In this document: positions 7,989-16,509 of the stretch, piece by piece
Layout: every line of letters begins with the position of its first letter
How positions within the stretch are numbered: the stretch's first letter is position 1
Source: an uncultured Acetatifactor sp.
GTDB taxonomy: Bacteria > Bacillota > Clostridia > Lachnospirales > Lachnospiraceae
Assembly (NCBI GenBank): GCA_949840935.1
Contig: CATKXX010000029.1
Coordinates: 1 to 37,388 of the forward strand
Direction of reading: 5' to 3'
Length of the DNA: 37,388 nt
Made by a program: the position numbers and the translations under genes
The notes under the pieces: model-generated
Seen by the model: only the letters and a program-made list of their open reading frames with translations
Database searches by the model: none
Told to the model about the DNA's origin: nothing

Positions 7989-10975
7989 TGGGACATATGC
8001 GGAAAACATTTCAAATCTATATGTCGCTTGCCATGGCAGGCGCGCTTCTGCTGCTTCCACCCCTGCAGGCATCGGCGGAGGGCAGCGCCACCTATGGCCA
8101 GTACCGGTCGGGGGCAAATGCCGGTCAGCCGGCCAGTGAAGATTCCTACACGGTGATCTCCGTCTCCACGGAGGAGGAATTGGCGCAGCTGGCCCTGGAC
8201 TGCCAGCTGGATTCATGGTCCCGGGATAAGTATGTGCAGCTGGAGGGCGATATCGTCCTGAAGGAACACACCGACCTGATGATTCCCAGCTTCGGAGGTA
8301 TCTTTGACGGAAACGGCCACAGGATATCCAATCTGGAAATCCGGCAGGCGGGTTCCGCCCAGGGCTTCTTCCGGTACGTCCAGGAGACGGGCAGGGTGCG
8401 GAATCTGGAGGTCTCCGGCAAGGTGTTGCCGGAGGGTACCCGCAGCCAGGCAGGGGTGATCGCGGGGGTCAATTACGGTCATATTGTAAACTGCACTGCC
8501 TATGGAAGTGTGGTGGGGAACCAGGACATCGGCGGTATCGCAGGGGTCAATGAATCCACAGGGGAGATTCGGGCCAGCCAGTCTGCGGTCATGGTGGTGG
8601 GAAACCATTCCGCAGGCGGAATCTGCGGTACCAATAACGGGACGCTGAACAACTGCAGGAATTCTGGCGGTGTCAATATCTACAGTACGGATGTGGAGTA
8701 TGAGCTGGAAGACCTGACCATGGAAAACCTGGGGGATCTGAACAGCACGGCCAACATGGAGGCTCATACGGATACCGGCGGTATCGCAGGGTTTTCCCAG
8801 GGCAAAATCTATTATTGCAGCAATTCGGGAACTGTGGGGTATTCCCACATCGGTTACAATACCGGTGGTATCGTGGGCCGTCTGCACCAGGGCTATATCC
8901 AGAGCTGCACCAATACCGGCCATGTCATGGGACGGAAGGATGTGGGGGGTATTGTGGGGCAGATGGAGCCCTTCCTGGAGATTCAGTACCTCAATGACAA
9001 GCTGGGGGATATCGACAGGGAGACAGACCGCTTTTTTGACCTGCTGGAGGCGGCCCATGACGATATCAGCGGCTATGGGACACAGGCGTCGGAGCTGGCC
9101 AGGGATGTATCCGCCCATCTCACCAATGTGGGAAATGCCGCGGGCGGGCTGACCACGGCGGCAAATGACCTGTGGTATATCTATAATCAGGAGCTGTCAG
9201 GGCTGGGCAGCGATCTGCAGCGTCTGAATGCGGATCTGGCTGACCAGGCGGGGGCAGGCACGCCTCCTTCCATAACCGTCAGCGGCGGGGATCTGTGGGG
9301 CAGTATCACAGGGGGCGGCATTACGGACGGAGACCTGTCCGATGGGAATCTGGAGATAACGCTCCCGGATAACACAGAGGGCTATCGGGCGGCGCTGAGA
9401 CGCTTTGGCGACAGCGCAGGCACCCGCATCAGCAACATTACCACTGCCACCGGGGACAGGAGCGAGAGCATCACAGGCAGTTTAAGTACCTTTAACAGCG
9501 AGCTGGAAGCGGCGGGGAACCAGCTGCAGCAGCTTTCCGGCGTGCTGCAGCAGGGGGCGGACGAGATCAGCCTTGATGTGGACGCCCTGATCGGCCAGTG
9601 CAGGATCCTGCGGCAGTGTATCCGGGAACTGCGGGATGACCTGTTCCGCTATGAGGGGATTTCCGTGGCGGATGATTCCGACGAGGCCCCAGGACAGGAG
9701 CTCGGGGATATGGAGGAGCAGCCTGCCTACTATGACACCACAGCTTTCCAGCAGGGAAAGGTGACGCTGTGTACCAACAGAGGGCCTGTGGAGGCGGACA
9801 ACAGCGTGGGCGGTATCGTGGGCCAGGTGGCGACGGAGTATGATTTTGACCCGGAGGAGGATCTTGCGGTCAGCGGTGTGGAAAGCTTCCACATTGAACA
9901 GACTGTGAAGGCCGTGATCCGGGAGAGCAAAAACTTCGGCGATGTGGCAGGCAAGAAGAATTATGTGGGTGGAGTGGTCGGCAGGGCGGACTTTGGAGCC
10001 GTGATCTCCTGCGAATCCTACGGGGCGGTCAGCAGCACCGGCGGAAGCTATGTGGGAGGCATTGCGGGCTCCTCAAGCTACTGCGTCAGAAGCTGCCATG
10101 CCATGGGGCAGCTGTCGGGGAAAAATTATGTGGGAGGCATTGCGGGGAGAGGCTGCGATATTTTCTACAGCTGCGCGTATCCTTTCATGGAGCTTACAGG
10201 GGAGTGTGCGGGCTCCATTGCGGGCCAGATTCAGGAGGAGGGAATCCTGGCGGGAAATTACTATGTGCAGGGGAATGTGCCGGGAATCGATTCCGTGGGC
10301 TATGAAGGCGGCGCAACGCCTCTTTCCTATGAGGAATTCTGCAGCAGGGAGGGGGTTCCGAAGGCATTCTCCGAGTTTACCGTAAGCTTCCAGGCGGAGG
10401 GGCGCGAGCTGGCTTCCTTCCAGTGCCGTTATGGGGAAGCCATCGATCCGGCGGCCATTCCCGGGATACCGGAAAAGGAAGGATGCTATGGATTCTGGCC
10501 GGAATTCGATTACTCCTGCGTCACCGGCAACCGTGTATTGGAGGCACAGTATGAGAAATGGGTGTCCTCCCTGGCCAGCCAGGAGCGCGATGAGGCGGGC
10601 CGGGTACGTGTCCTGGTACAGGGCGAATTCCTGCCGGAAATGCACCTTGCCCTTAAGGATACCGCAGAAGGTACTGAGATTTTGATTGAGGGCAGCGGGG
10701 AGACGGAAGCCTTCACAGGCCCTATGACGGTGAGGGCGGCCTGCGACAATCCGGAGGACACAACGGTGGAGCTGTATGAGAATGGCAGCTACAGGCAGGT
10801 TCCTGTCGAAGTGATGGGCAGCTATGTGGAATTTTCCATGGAAGGGCCCGGGGTCTTCAGGCTGTCAGGGGCGGAGGGCGGAAACGGCTGGCTGCTGCCT
10901 GTTTTCGCCGGCGCTGCGGCGCTGATTCTGATCGCGGCGCTTCTGGTGAAGGGCATCCGGAAACGCAGGAGATAA
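7988..10975 (+). CDS. Large GLUG-repeat surface protein with central coiled-coil region
   Basis: A 995-residue exported protein. ATG 7988 overlaps the MMPL stop and follows GGAGGTGA. A signal peptide occupies residues 1-31 (ending LQASAEG). GLUG-type repeats (GGIAG, GGIVG and similar, alternating with C-x-x-x-G-x-V) run from about residue 145 to 330 and again from 590 to 780. Between them lies a predominantly helical stretch at 335-560 with heptad-like spacing. An InlB/Flg_new-like beta module follows (about 795-858), then a C-terminal membrane helix (967-987) and a basic tail, so most of the protein lies outside the membrane. GLUG repeats occur in secreted and adhesin-like proteins. The tight coupling suggests it is a partner or cargo-handling subunit of the MMPL protein; that is inference. 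No LPxTG motif. Confidence 0.85.
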   Translation: MGHMRKTFQIYMSLAMAGALLLLPPLQASAEGSATYGQYRSGANAGQPASEDSYTVISVSTEEELAQLALDCQLDSWSRDKYVQLEGDIVLKEHTDLMIPSFGGIFDGNGHRISNLEIRQAGSAQGFFRYVQETGRVRNLEVSGKVLPEGTRSQAGVIAGVNYGHIVNCTAYGSVVGNQDIGGIAGVNESTGEIRASQSAVMVVGNHSAGGICGTNNGTLNNCRNSGGVNIYSTDVEYELEDLTMENLGDLNSTANMEAHTDTGGIAGFSQGKIYYCSNSGTVGYSHIGYNTGGIVGRLHQGYIQSCTNTGHVMGRKDVGGIVGQMEPFLEIQYLNDKLGDIDRETDRFFDLLEAAHDDISGYGTQASELARDVSAHLTNVGNAAGGLTTAANDLWYIYNQELSGLGSDLQRLNADLADQAGAGTPPSITVSGGDLWGSITGGGITDGDLSDGNLEITLPDNTEGYRAALRRFGDSAGTRISNITTATGDRSESITGSLSTFNSELEAAGNQLQQLSGVLQQGADEISLDVDALIGQCRILRQCIRELRDDLFRYEGISVADDSDEAPGQELGDMEEQPAYYDTTAFQQGKVTLCTNRGPVEADNSVGGIVGQVATEYDFDPEEDLAVSGVESFHIEQTVKAVIRESKNFGDVAGKKNYVGGVVGRADFGAVISCESYGAVSSTGGSYVGGIAGSSSYCVRSCHAMGQLSGKNYVGGIAGRGCDIFYSCAYPFMELTGECAGSIAGQIQEEGILAGNYYVQGNVPGIDSVGYEGGATPLSYEEFCSREGVPKAFSEFTVSFQAEGRELASFQCRYGEAIDPAAIPGIPEKEGCYGFWPEFDYSCVTGNRVLEAQYEKWVSSLASQERDEAGRVRVLVQGEFLPEMHLALKDTAEGTEILIEGSGETEAFTGPMTVRAACDNPEDTTVELYENGSYRQVPVEVMGSYVEFSMEGPGVFRLSGAEGGNGWLLPVFAGAAALILIAALLVKGIRKRRR

Positions 10976-11000
10976 ATCTCCGCCGGATGCGGTTACGGCA

Positions 11001-11029
11001 TTGCATTTTGCTGCAGATTGTGTTATTCT
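11001..11029 (+). promoter_or_regulatory. Promoter of ptb-buk
   Basis: The -35 box TTGCAT (11001-11006) and the -10 box TATTCT (11024-11029) are 17 bases apart, and a TG one base before the -10 gives an extended -10. The leader to the ptb start codon is about 110 nt. No terminator is seen after the GLUG gene, so some read-through from that operon is possible. Confidence 0.5.
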
Positions 11030-11144
11030 TTTAACGATTAGATGGATGATTCCCTTTGGGGGATTGGAAGGGCCGGCGCGGGAAATGGGGGCCGGTTCCA
11101 GAAAACAGAAGCTACAGGGTAACAGGAAAGGCAGGGTTTTGAAA

Positions 11145-12068
11145 ATGAACAAGGGATTTGACGAAATCATCAGCAGGGTGAAGGAATGCGGCAGGAAGAC
11201 GGTTGCGGTGTCCGTGGCGCAGGACTCCGCCGTGCTGGAGGCTGTCAAGGAGGCTAAGGCGAGAGGGATCGCCGATGCGATCCTGGTGGGAGACGAGACA
11301 AAGATCCGGGAGATTGCCGCTTCCATCGACATGGATCTGGACGGGTACGAGATCATCGATGAGCCGGATATGATCCAGGCTTCCTTAAAGGCGGTGAAGC
11401 TTGCCCATGAGGGCAGGGCCGATATGTATATGAAGGGGCTGATCGATTCCAAGAACTTCTTAAAAAGCGTTCTGGATAAGGAAGTAGGGCTGCGCACCGG
11501 CGGGACTCTCTCCCATGTGTGCGTGTTTGAGGTTCCCGGCATTGACCGGCTTCTGTTCCTGACGGACGTGGCGTTTATGACTTACCCCACGCTGGAGGAT
11601 AAGGTCAGCATCATCAATAACACGCTGCCTGTCTGCAAGGCCTGCGGCGTGGATATGCCCAAGGTGGCGCCTCTGGCTGCTGTGGAAGTAGTCAATCCCA
11701 AGATGCCGGTGACGCTGGATGCGGCGGAGCTGACGAAGATGTGTGAGGAGGGTAAGATCACGGGCTGTATCGTGGATGGGCCTCTGTCGTTGGATCTTGC
11801 CATCGATGCGGAGGCGGCAAAGCATAAGGGAGCTACCGACAGGAAGATTCAGGGGGATGCGGATATCCTGCTGTTCCCGGATATCCATGCGGGCAATCTG
11901 GTATACAAATGCCTGGTACATACGGTGCCCGGCCTGAAGAACGGCTGTATCCTGACGGGTACGAAGGTTCCCGTTATCCTCACAAGCCGTTCCGACACCT
12001 TTGAGACCAAGGTGAATTCCATCGCGCTGGCGGCGGTTGTGGCTGAAGAATTGAAGAAGGCGCAGTAA
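11145..12068 (+). CDS. ptb: Phosphate butyryltransferase
   Basis: A 307-residue enzyme that converts butyryl-CoA and phosphate to butyryl phosphate and CoA. ATG 11145 gives the normal length and N-terminus (MNKGFDEI); the frame runs 48 codons further upstream without family similarity. The ribosome site is only a loose AGGAAAGGCAGGG. The whole sequence follows the PTA/PTB fold: [50 protein letters not shown] and a C-terminal [10 protein letters not shown]. Its place directly before butyrate kinase (25 bases) makes the butyryl rather than acetyl specificity likely. Cytoplasmic; last steps of butyrate fermentation. Confidence 0.93.
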   Translation: MNKGFDEIISRVKECGRKTVAVSVAQDSAVLEAVKEAKARGIADAILVGDETKIREIAASIDMDLDGYEIIDEPDMIQASLKAVKLAHEGRADMYMKGLIDSKNFLKSVLDKEVGLRTGGTLSHVCVFEVPGIDRLLFLTDVAFMTYPTLEDKVSIINNTLPVCKACGVDMPKVAPLAAVEVVNPKMPVTLDAAELTKMCEEGKITGCIVDGPLSLDLAIDAEAAKHKGATDRKIQGDADILLFPDIHAGNLVYKCLVHTVPGLKNGCILTGTKVPVILTSRSDTFETKVNSIALAAVVAEELKKAQ

Positions 12069-12093
12069 AATTAATACAGCAGGAGGGAAAGGT

Positions 12094-13161
12094 ATGTCCA
12101 TAAAAAGTTTGATCATTAACCCCGGTTCCACCTCCACCAAGATTGGTGTGTTTGAGGATGAGACCTTATTGTTCGAGGAGACACTGAGACATTCCACTGA
12201 AGAGATCGGCAGGTATGAAACCATTGTAGACCAGAAGGACTTCCGCAGGAAGATCATCACCGATCTGCTGGAGTCGAAGGATTTTGATTTAAAGAGCCTG
12301 GATGTGGTAGTGGGAAGGGGCGGGATGTTAAAGCCCATTTCCGGAGGCACCTATGCGGTGACGGATGACCTTCTGGCGGATCTGAAAGCAGGGGTGCAGG
12401 GGCAGCACGCTTCCAACCTGGGCGGTATCCTGGCAAAGGAGATTGCGGATTCCATCGGCGTCCCTTCTTATATCGTGGATCCCACGGTGGTGGATGAGAT
12501 GATTCCCGTTGCCAGGTATTCCGGTGTGCCCGAGCTGCCCAGGGTCAGCATTTTCCATGCGCTGAACCAGAAGGCGGTAGCCAGGAGATACGCGAAGGAG
12601 ACAGGAAAGCCCTATGAGAGCCTTCGGCTGATCGTAGTGCATATGGGCGGCGGCGTGTCCGTGGGCGCCCATGAGAACGGCAGGGTAATCGATGTGTTTA
12701 ACGCTCTGGACGGGGACGGCGCTTTCTCACCCGAAAGGGCAGGCGCGGTGCCCAGCGGCGCTCTGGTAAAGATGTGCTTCTCCGGAATGTATACCGAGAA
12801 GGAAATCTACGGAAAGATCGTGGGCAAGGGCGGCTTTAACGCCTACCTCAATACCAACGATATGCGTGAAGTGACCAGGATGGCAAATGAGGGCGATGAG
12901 AAGGCGGCCGAGGCAAAGCAGGCATTTATCTTCCAGGTGGCCAAGGACATCGGCTCCATGGCGTGTGTGCTGAAGGGAAAAGTGGATCAGATCATTGTCA
13001 CCGGAGGGATTGCATACGGTGCAGATGTGGTGGCTGCCCTGAAGGAACATGCGGAGTGGATCGCGCCCTTTACCGTATATCCCGGGGAGGATGAGCTGCT
13101 GGCCCTGGCACAGGGAGCGCTCCGTGTGCTGAACGGCGAAGAAAAGGTGATGGAATACTGA
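12094..13161 (+). CDS. buk: Butyrate kinase
   Basis: A 355-residue ASKHA-fold kinase, the normal length for Buk. It makes butyrate and ATP from butyryl phosphate. ATG 12094 follows AGGAGGGAAAGG. Motifs seen are the N-terminal phosphate loop [24 protein letters not shown] for the second nucleotide loop, the [13 protein letters not shown] active-site region and the C-terminal VTGGIAYG adenosine motif. It forms an operon with ptb. The pair gives the cell butyrate with substrate-level ATP; many gut Lachnospiraceae use the CoA-transferase route instead. Other carboxylate kinases of the family, such as branched-chain acid kinases, cannot be wholly excluded. Confidence 0.93.
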   Translation: MSIKSLIINPGSTSTKIGVFEDETLLFEETLRHSTEEIGRYETIVDQKDFRRKIITDLLESKDFDLKSLDVVVGRGGMLKPISGGTYAVTDDLLADLKAGVQGQHASNLGGILAKEIADSIGVPSYIVDPTVVDEMIPVARYSGVPELPRVSIFHALNQKAVARRYAKETGKPYESLRLIVVHMGGGVSVGAHENGRVIDVFNALDGDGAFSPERAGAVPSGALVKMCFSGMYTEKEIYGKIVGKGGFNAYLNTNDMREVTRMANEGDEKAAEAKQAFIFQVAKDIGSMACVLKGKVDQIIVTGGIAYGADVVAALKEHAEWIAPFTVYPGEDELLALAQGALRVLNGEEKVMEY

Positions 13162-13208
13162 GAGGACAGGGACTGGCAGGCATAATGTGCTGTCGGCTGT
13201 GAGATAAG

Positions 13209-13273
13209 ATACCCCGCTGTAAGCATATGGTGAGGCATGTACGGCCTGCTGTGATGCGGCGGGGTATTTGATT
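13209..13273 (+). terminator. Possible terminator of ptb-buk
   Basis: ATACCCCGC (13209-13217) pairs perfectly with GCGGGGTAT (13259-13267) across a 41-base loop, followed by TTGATTTG. The T-run is weak and the loop is long, so termination may be incomplete. Confidence 0.4.
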
Positions 13274-13296
13274 TGATAAGCAATGGGAAGTATTTT
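13268..13296 (+). promoter_or_regulatory. Promoter of ktrB-ktrA
   Basis: The -35 box TTGATT (13268-13273) and the -10 box TATTTT (13291-13296) are 17 bases apart, just after the buk hairpin. The leader to ATG 13339 is only about 35 nt, too short for a c-di-AMP (ydaO) riboswitch, which often controls such genes. Confidence 0.4.
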
Positions 13297-13338
13297 GTAT
13301 CCGAAACAGACATATAAGCCGGGAGACAGCGGAAAGAT

Positions 13339-14721
13339 ATGAAAAGGAAAGACAACAGTAACAGAACGAAACAGAAATATAATATGTGGCAGGCGGTATC
13401 GCCTATGAAGCTGATCCTGGGAGGATATCTCATGATCATCCTGATCGGCACGGCGCTGCTGATGCTCCCGGCCTCCACAAAGGGGGCGGGCTCCAGCGGG
13501 CTGACGGACTGCTTTTTTACCGCCACATCGGCTACCTGCGTTACCGGCCTTGTGAGGTTTGATACCTTTACCCATTGGACGCTGTTCGGGCAGATTGTGA
13601 TCCTGGGCCTGATTCAGATTGGCGGCATTGGATTTATGACGGTGGCAATCCTGGTGATGGTATTGACGAAAAGGAAGATTCATTTAAGCCAGCGTTCCCT
13701 GATGCAGAATTCCATCTCAGCGCCCCAGATCGGCGGTATTGTGCGTATGACCAAATTTATCGCGCTGGGCACGTTCCTGATCGAAGGGATTGGCGCAATA
13801 CTTTTAAGCTTTGACTTTATTCCCCGGTTCGGTATCGGCAGGGGAATCTATTTTTCCGTATTTCATTCGATTTCAGCCTTCTGCAACGGCGGCTTCGACC
13901 TGATGGGAGGGACTACGGGGGAGTTTTCCTCCCTCACCGGAATGGCCGGGAACGGGTATGTCTGCACGGTGATCATGCTGTTGATCTTTGTGGGAGGCTT
14001 AAGCTTCTTTGTGTGGCATGACCTGCTGACACAGAAATTTAAATGGAAGCGTCTGAAGCTTCAAAGTAAGATGGTATTGTCCATCAGTGTGAGCCTGGTG
14101 CTTTTCGGGGCGTTGGTGCTGGCCCTGCTGGAATGGAAACAGGCGGATTTTGCCGGCCTGACCACGGGAGAGAGGCTGACCGCCAGCTTTTTCCAGTCGG
14201 TCAGCGCCAGGACAGCCGGTTTTAACACCGTTGACCTGACCGGTATGTCGGAGGGCGGCATCTTTGTGATGATATGCCTTATGCTCATAGGCGGCTCCAC
14301 AGGCTCCACGGCGGGCGGAATCAAGACCACCACCTTCTGGATCCTGTGCATCAGTATCCTGGCAACCTTCCGCAGGAAGAAGAACATTGAGATGTTTGGG
14401 CGGAGAATGGAGGAGGGAATTACCAGGACGGCATCCTGTGTGTTTATGACCTATATCCTGCTTTCCGCGGCTGTCAGTGTAATCTTGTCCGCGCTGGAGG
14501 GGATACCGCTGCTGACGGCGCTCTTTGAGGCCGTGTCGGCGGTGGCTACGGTGGGTCTGACGCTGGGGGTGACTCCGGGGCTGGGGATGGTGTCCAAGCT
14601 GCTTCTGGCCTTTCTGATGCTGTGCGGGAGGGTGGGATCTATCACTATGCTGTTGGCTTTTTCCTCTGAGAAAAGGGTCATAAATTCCAAGCTGCCGCTG
14701 GAGAAGGTACAGGTAGGCTAG
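13339..14721 (+). CDS. ktrB: Trk/Ktr potassium uptake protein, membrane subunit
   Basis: A 460-residue K+ channel-like transporter of the TrkH/KtrB family, of typical KtrB length. The start at 13339 follows GGAAAGAT; a later ATG at MWQAVSP is a weaker alternative. Four M1-P-M2 repeats can be followed by their selectivity loops: SATCVTGL, CNGGFDL, SARTAGFNT and ATVGLTLG. GGSTGSTAGGIKTTTF in the third repeat is the typical intramembrane gate region. It takes up K+ across the cytoplasmic membrane, driven by Na+ or membrane potential, and works with the RCK subunit encoded 20 bases downstream. Confidence 0.93.
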   Translation: MKRKDNSNRTKQKYNMWQAVSPMKLILGGYLMIILIGTALLMLPASTKGAGSSGLTDCFFTATSATCVTGLVRFDTFTHWTLFGQIVILGLIQIGGIGFMTVAILVMVLTKRKIHLSQRSLMQNSISAPQIGGIVRMTKFIALGTFLIEGIGAILLSFDFIPRFGIGRGIYFSVFHSISAFCNGGFDLMGGTTGEFSSLTGMAGNGYVCTVIMLLIFVGGLSFFVWHDLLTQKFKWKRLKLQSKMVLSISVSLVLFGALVLALLEWKQADFAGLTTGERLTASFFQSVSARTAGFNTVDLTGMSEGGIFVMICLMLIGGSTGSTAGGIKTTTFWILCISILATFRRKKNIEMFGRRMEEGITRTASCVFMTYILLSAAVSVILSALEGIPLLTALFEAVSAVATVGLTLGVTPGLGMVSKLLLAFLMLCGRVGSITMLLAFSSEKRVINSKLPLEKVQVG

Positions 14722-14740
14722 AAATTCTATGGAGGTTAGT

Positions 14741-15382
14741 ATGAAATCAATTTTGATCATCGGCCTGGGACGTTTCGGACGTCATATGGCCCAGAAATTC
14801 CTGCAGAACGGTCATGAAGTGCTTGCTATTGACCGTAATGAGGAGAGAGCGGACGATATGGTGGGGATGATCCCCCAGATTCTGATTGATGACGCCACGG
14901 ATGAACGTTTTATGGAGTCTTTGGGCATCCGCAATTTTGACCTGGCAGTGATCGCTATCGGGGAAAACTTTCAGACGGTGCTGGAGATCACGGTACTGCT
15001 CAAGGATCTTGGCTGCAAGTATATTGTGGCAAGGGCCACAAAGGATGTGCACAAGAAGCTGCTGCTGCGGAACGGCGCGGATTACGTCTCTTATGCGGAG
15101 CGGGAGGTGGCAGAGCGCCTGGCCATCAAGTTTGGCGCAGACACCATCTTTGACTATGTGGAATTGACGCCGGAGATTGGCATTTATGAGATTGCGGTTC
15201 CAAAGAAATGGCTGGGCAAGAGTATGGTGGAGCTGTCCATCCGAAACAAATACCATGTGAGCGTCATGGCTACCAAGAAGCAGAACCAGATTTTTCCCCT
15301 GCCCCATCCCACCCACGTATTCGAGGCGGATGAGAGCGTGATGGTCATGGGAAGCGAAAAGGACATAGAGGCGATCACATGA
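14741..15382 (+). CDS. ktrA: Ktr potassium uptake regulatory (RCK) subunit
   Basis: A 213-residue cytoplasmic subunit. ATG 14741 lies five bases after GGAGG; an in-frame ATG at 14729 overlaps that site and is unlikely. The RCK_N Rossmann domain starts at once (IIGLGRFGRHMAQKF, the GxGxxG nucleotide loop), with an acidic strand end (AIDRNEE). RCK_C fills the last 75 residues. KtrA binds ATP/ADP, and often c-di-AMP, and gates KtrB. It forms an operon with ktrB and is convergent with the AraC-type gene; no clear terminator is visible in the 60 bases between them. Confidence 0.93.
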   Translation: MKSILIIGLGRFGRHMAQKFLQNGHEVLAIDRNEERADDMVGMIPQILIDDATDERFMESLGIRNFDLAVIAIGENFQTVLEITVLLKDLGCKYIVARATKDVHKKLLLRNGADYVSYAEREVAERLAIKFGADTIFDYVELTPEIGIYEIAVPKKWLGKSMVELSIRNKYHVSVMATKKQNQIFPLPHPTHVFEADESVMVMGSEKDIEAIT

Positions 15383-15442
15383 TGAGGTAACGGGATCCTC
15401 TGCTGTGGGGCATGGAAGTATCCGGCGGGAAAAGTCCCTCGG

Positions 15443-16291
15443 TCATTCCGGGTGCTTGCGGAATTCACGGGGGGACTTCCCGTATATTTTCTTAAATAAG
15501 TCTTTGAAATAATTACTGTCGTTAAAGCCGTTTTCCAGGGCGATGTCCGTGATGGTATTGCTGGTGGTGAGGAGCGCGGTCTGTGCGTGCTTAAGCCGCA
15601 CGAAATTCAGGTATTCCTTAAAGCCCATGCCCGTTACCTGCTTGAATTTCTTGCTGAAATAGGTGGGGCTTAAGGCAGCCTGGGCCGATACTTCGTCCAG
15701 GGAAAGCGGCTTCCTGTAATTCTTGTAAATATATTTCGTGGCAAGCAGGATATCCGCATCCCGTGAATTTAAGAGCTGGGGTTCTTCCTCGTTCATCACG
15801 GAGTAGCGCATCAGCATCAGCAGGACTTCGTGGAGGCAGCACCTCATAAAACCTGCGGAGTATTCGTCAATCCCGGCATTTTCAGTGAGCATACGGTTCA
15901 GGAGGTTAAAGAATTCTTCCTGATAAAGGGCCGGGATGCTCCCCATAAAGGAATGCAGGTTTTCCTGTGGGAAAAGGGAGGTATCCCTGTCGGAAAACAT
16001 GCTCCAGTTGATATGCTCCTTCATAAAGTAGATCATCAGGATTTCGCATTCACCGTCTGCGGAATAAATCGAATGGTGCAGCTCACCGGGGATGACGAGA
16101 ACCAGATCCCCTTTCTCCAGGTAGTGGACGGTATCCTTTAACAGAAAACGGCACTTTCCCGACAGCAGAAAGAATATCTCATAATAGCTGTGGCTGTGGT
16201 CGGACTGTTTGGGGGAGAAATCACCTCTCCTTCCTCTTGTCACAGTGATGTTATCAAGATTGCGTATTTTTTTACCCTTTTCGGCAGGCAT
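15443..16291 (-). CDS. AraC-family regulator with cupin sensor domain
   Basis: A 282-residue regulator. ATG at 16291 follows AAGGAGGAGAAAG. The N-terminal half (about residues 25-110) is a cupin-type AraC sugar-binding domain (HSHSYYEIFFLLSG, then KGDLVLVIPGELHHS). The C-terminal domain (about 185-280) has two helix-turn-helix units, LDEVSAQAALSPTYFSKKFK and ITDIALENGFNDSNYFKDLF, ending with the usual KKIYGKSPREFRK. This layout is common in activators of carbohydrate genes. It is next to, but terminator-separated from, uxaC, so a role in galacturonate or pectin control is possible but unproven. Confidence 0.9.
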   Translation of the reverse strand: MPAEKGKKIRNLDNITVTRGRRGDFSPKQSDHSHSYYEIFFLLSGKCRFLLKDTVHYLEKGDLVLVIPGELHHSIYSADGECEILMIYFMKEHINWSMFSDRDTSLFPQENLHSFMGSIPALYQEEFFNLLNRMLTENAGIDEYSAGFMRCCLHEVLLMLMRYSVMNEEEPQLLNSRDADILLATKYIYKNYRKPLSLDEVSAQAALSPTYFSKKFKQVTGMGFKEYLNFVRLKHAQTALLTTSNTITDIALENGFNDSNYFKDLFKKIYGKSPREFRKHPE

Positions 16292-16421
16292 GGCTTTCTC
16301 CTCCTTCTGGCTGGAAGCATATCATCAGTATACACCATACGGCATAAAAAAACAGTATTTTTTGTATAATCAGGCATAAAAACATTAGAAAAGTAATTAA
16401 ATTTGGGGTAAAATATCTCTT

Positions 16422-16436
16422 GGAATGAAACATTCC
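16422..16436. promoter_or_regulatory. Short perfect palindrome upstream of the AraC-type gene
   Basis: GGAATG, three bases, CATTCC: a perfect 6+3+6 palindrome about 130 bases upstream of the AraC-type start codon, between that gene and the uxaC terminator. It could be an operator or a small hairpin. No second copy was found. Confidence 0.3.
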
Positions 16437-16459
16437 TCTAAGTTTTCTCTCATACCATA

Positions 16460-16491
16460 AAACGCCCCGGTGGACTTCCACCGGGGCGTTT
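16460..16491. terminator. Strong intrinsic terminator of the lacI-uxaC operon
   Basis: A perfect 14-bp stem (AAACGCCCCGGTGG with CCACCGGGGCGTTT) encloses a four-base loop. It starts 18 bases after the uxaC stop. On the minus strand it is followed by TTAT, giving a short T-run (GCGTTTTATGG). The stem is long and GC-rich enough to work in both directions, and it insulates the AraC-type gene. Confidence 0.88.
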
Positions 16492-16509
16492 ACATGAAGT
16501 AACATACTC

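Noticed and set aside
7410..8216. Pro/Ser/Arg-rich minus-strand frames opposite the MMPL tail
   Set aside because: They mirror the Ala/Glu/Lys-rich repeats of the real tail and have no start signal; a low-complexity shadow.
8400..10280. Repeated GGCGGTATCGCAGG-like sequences that might be a CRISPR or DNA repeat
   Set aside because: They are in-frame codons of the GLUG repeats, diverged and unevenly spaced, with no constant spacer length.
13162..13338. A ydaO-type c-di-AMP riboswitch before ktrB-ktrA
   Set aside because: The space after the likely promoter is only about 40 nt and none of the conserved ydaO segments is present.
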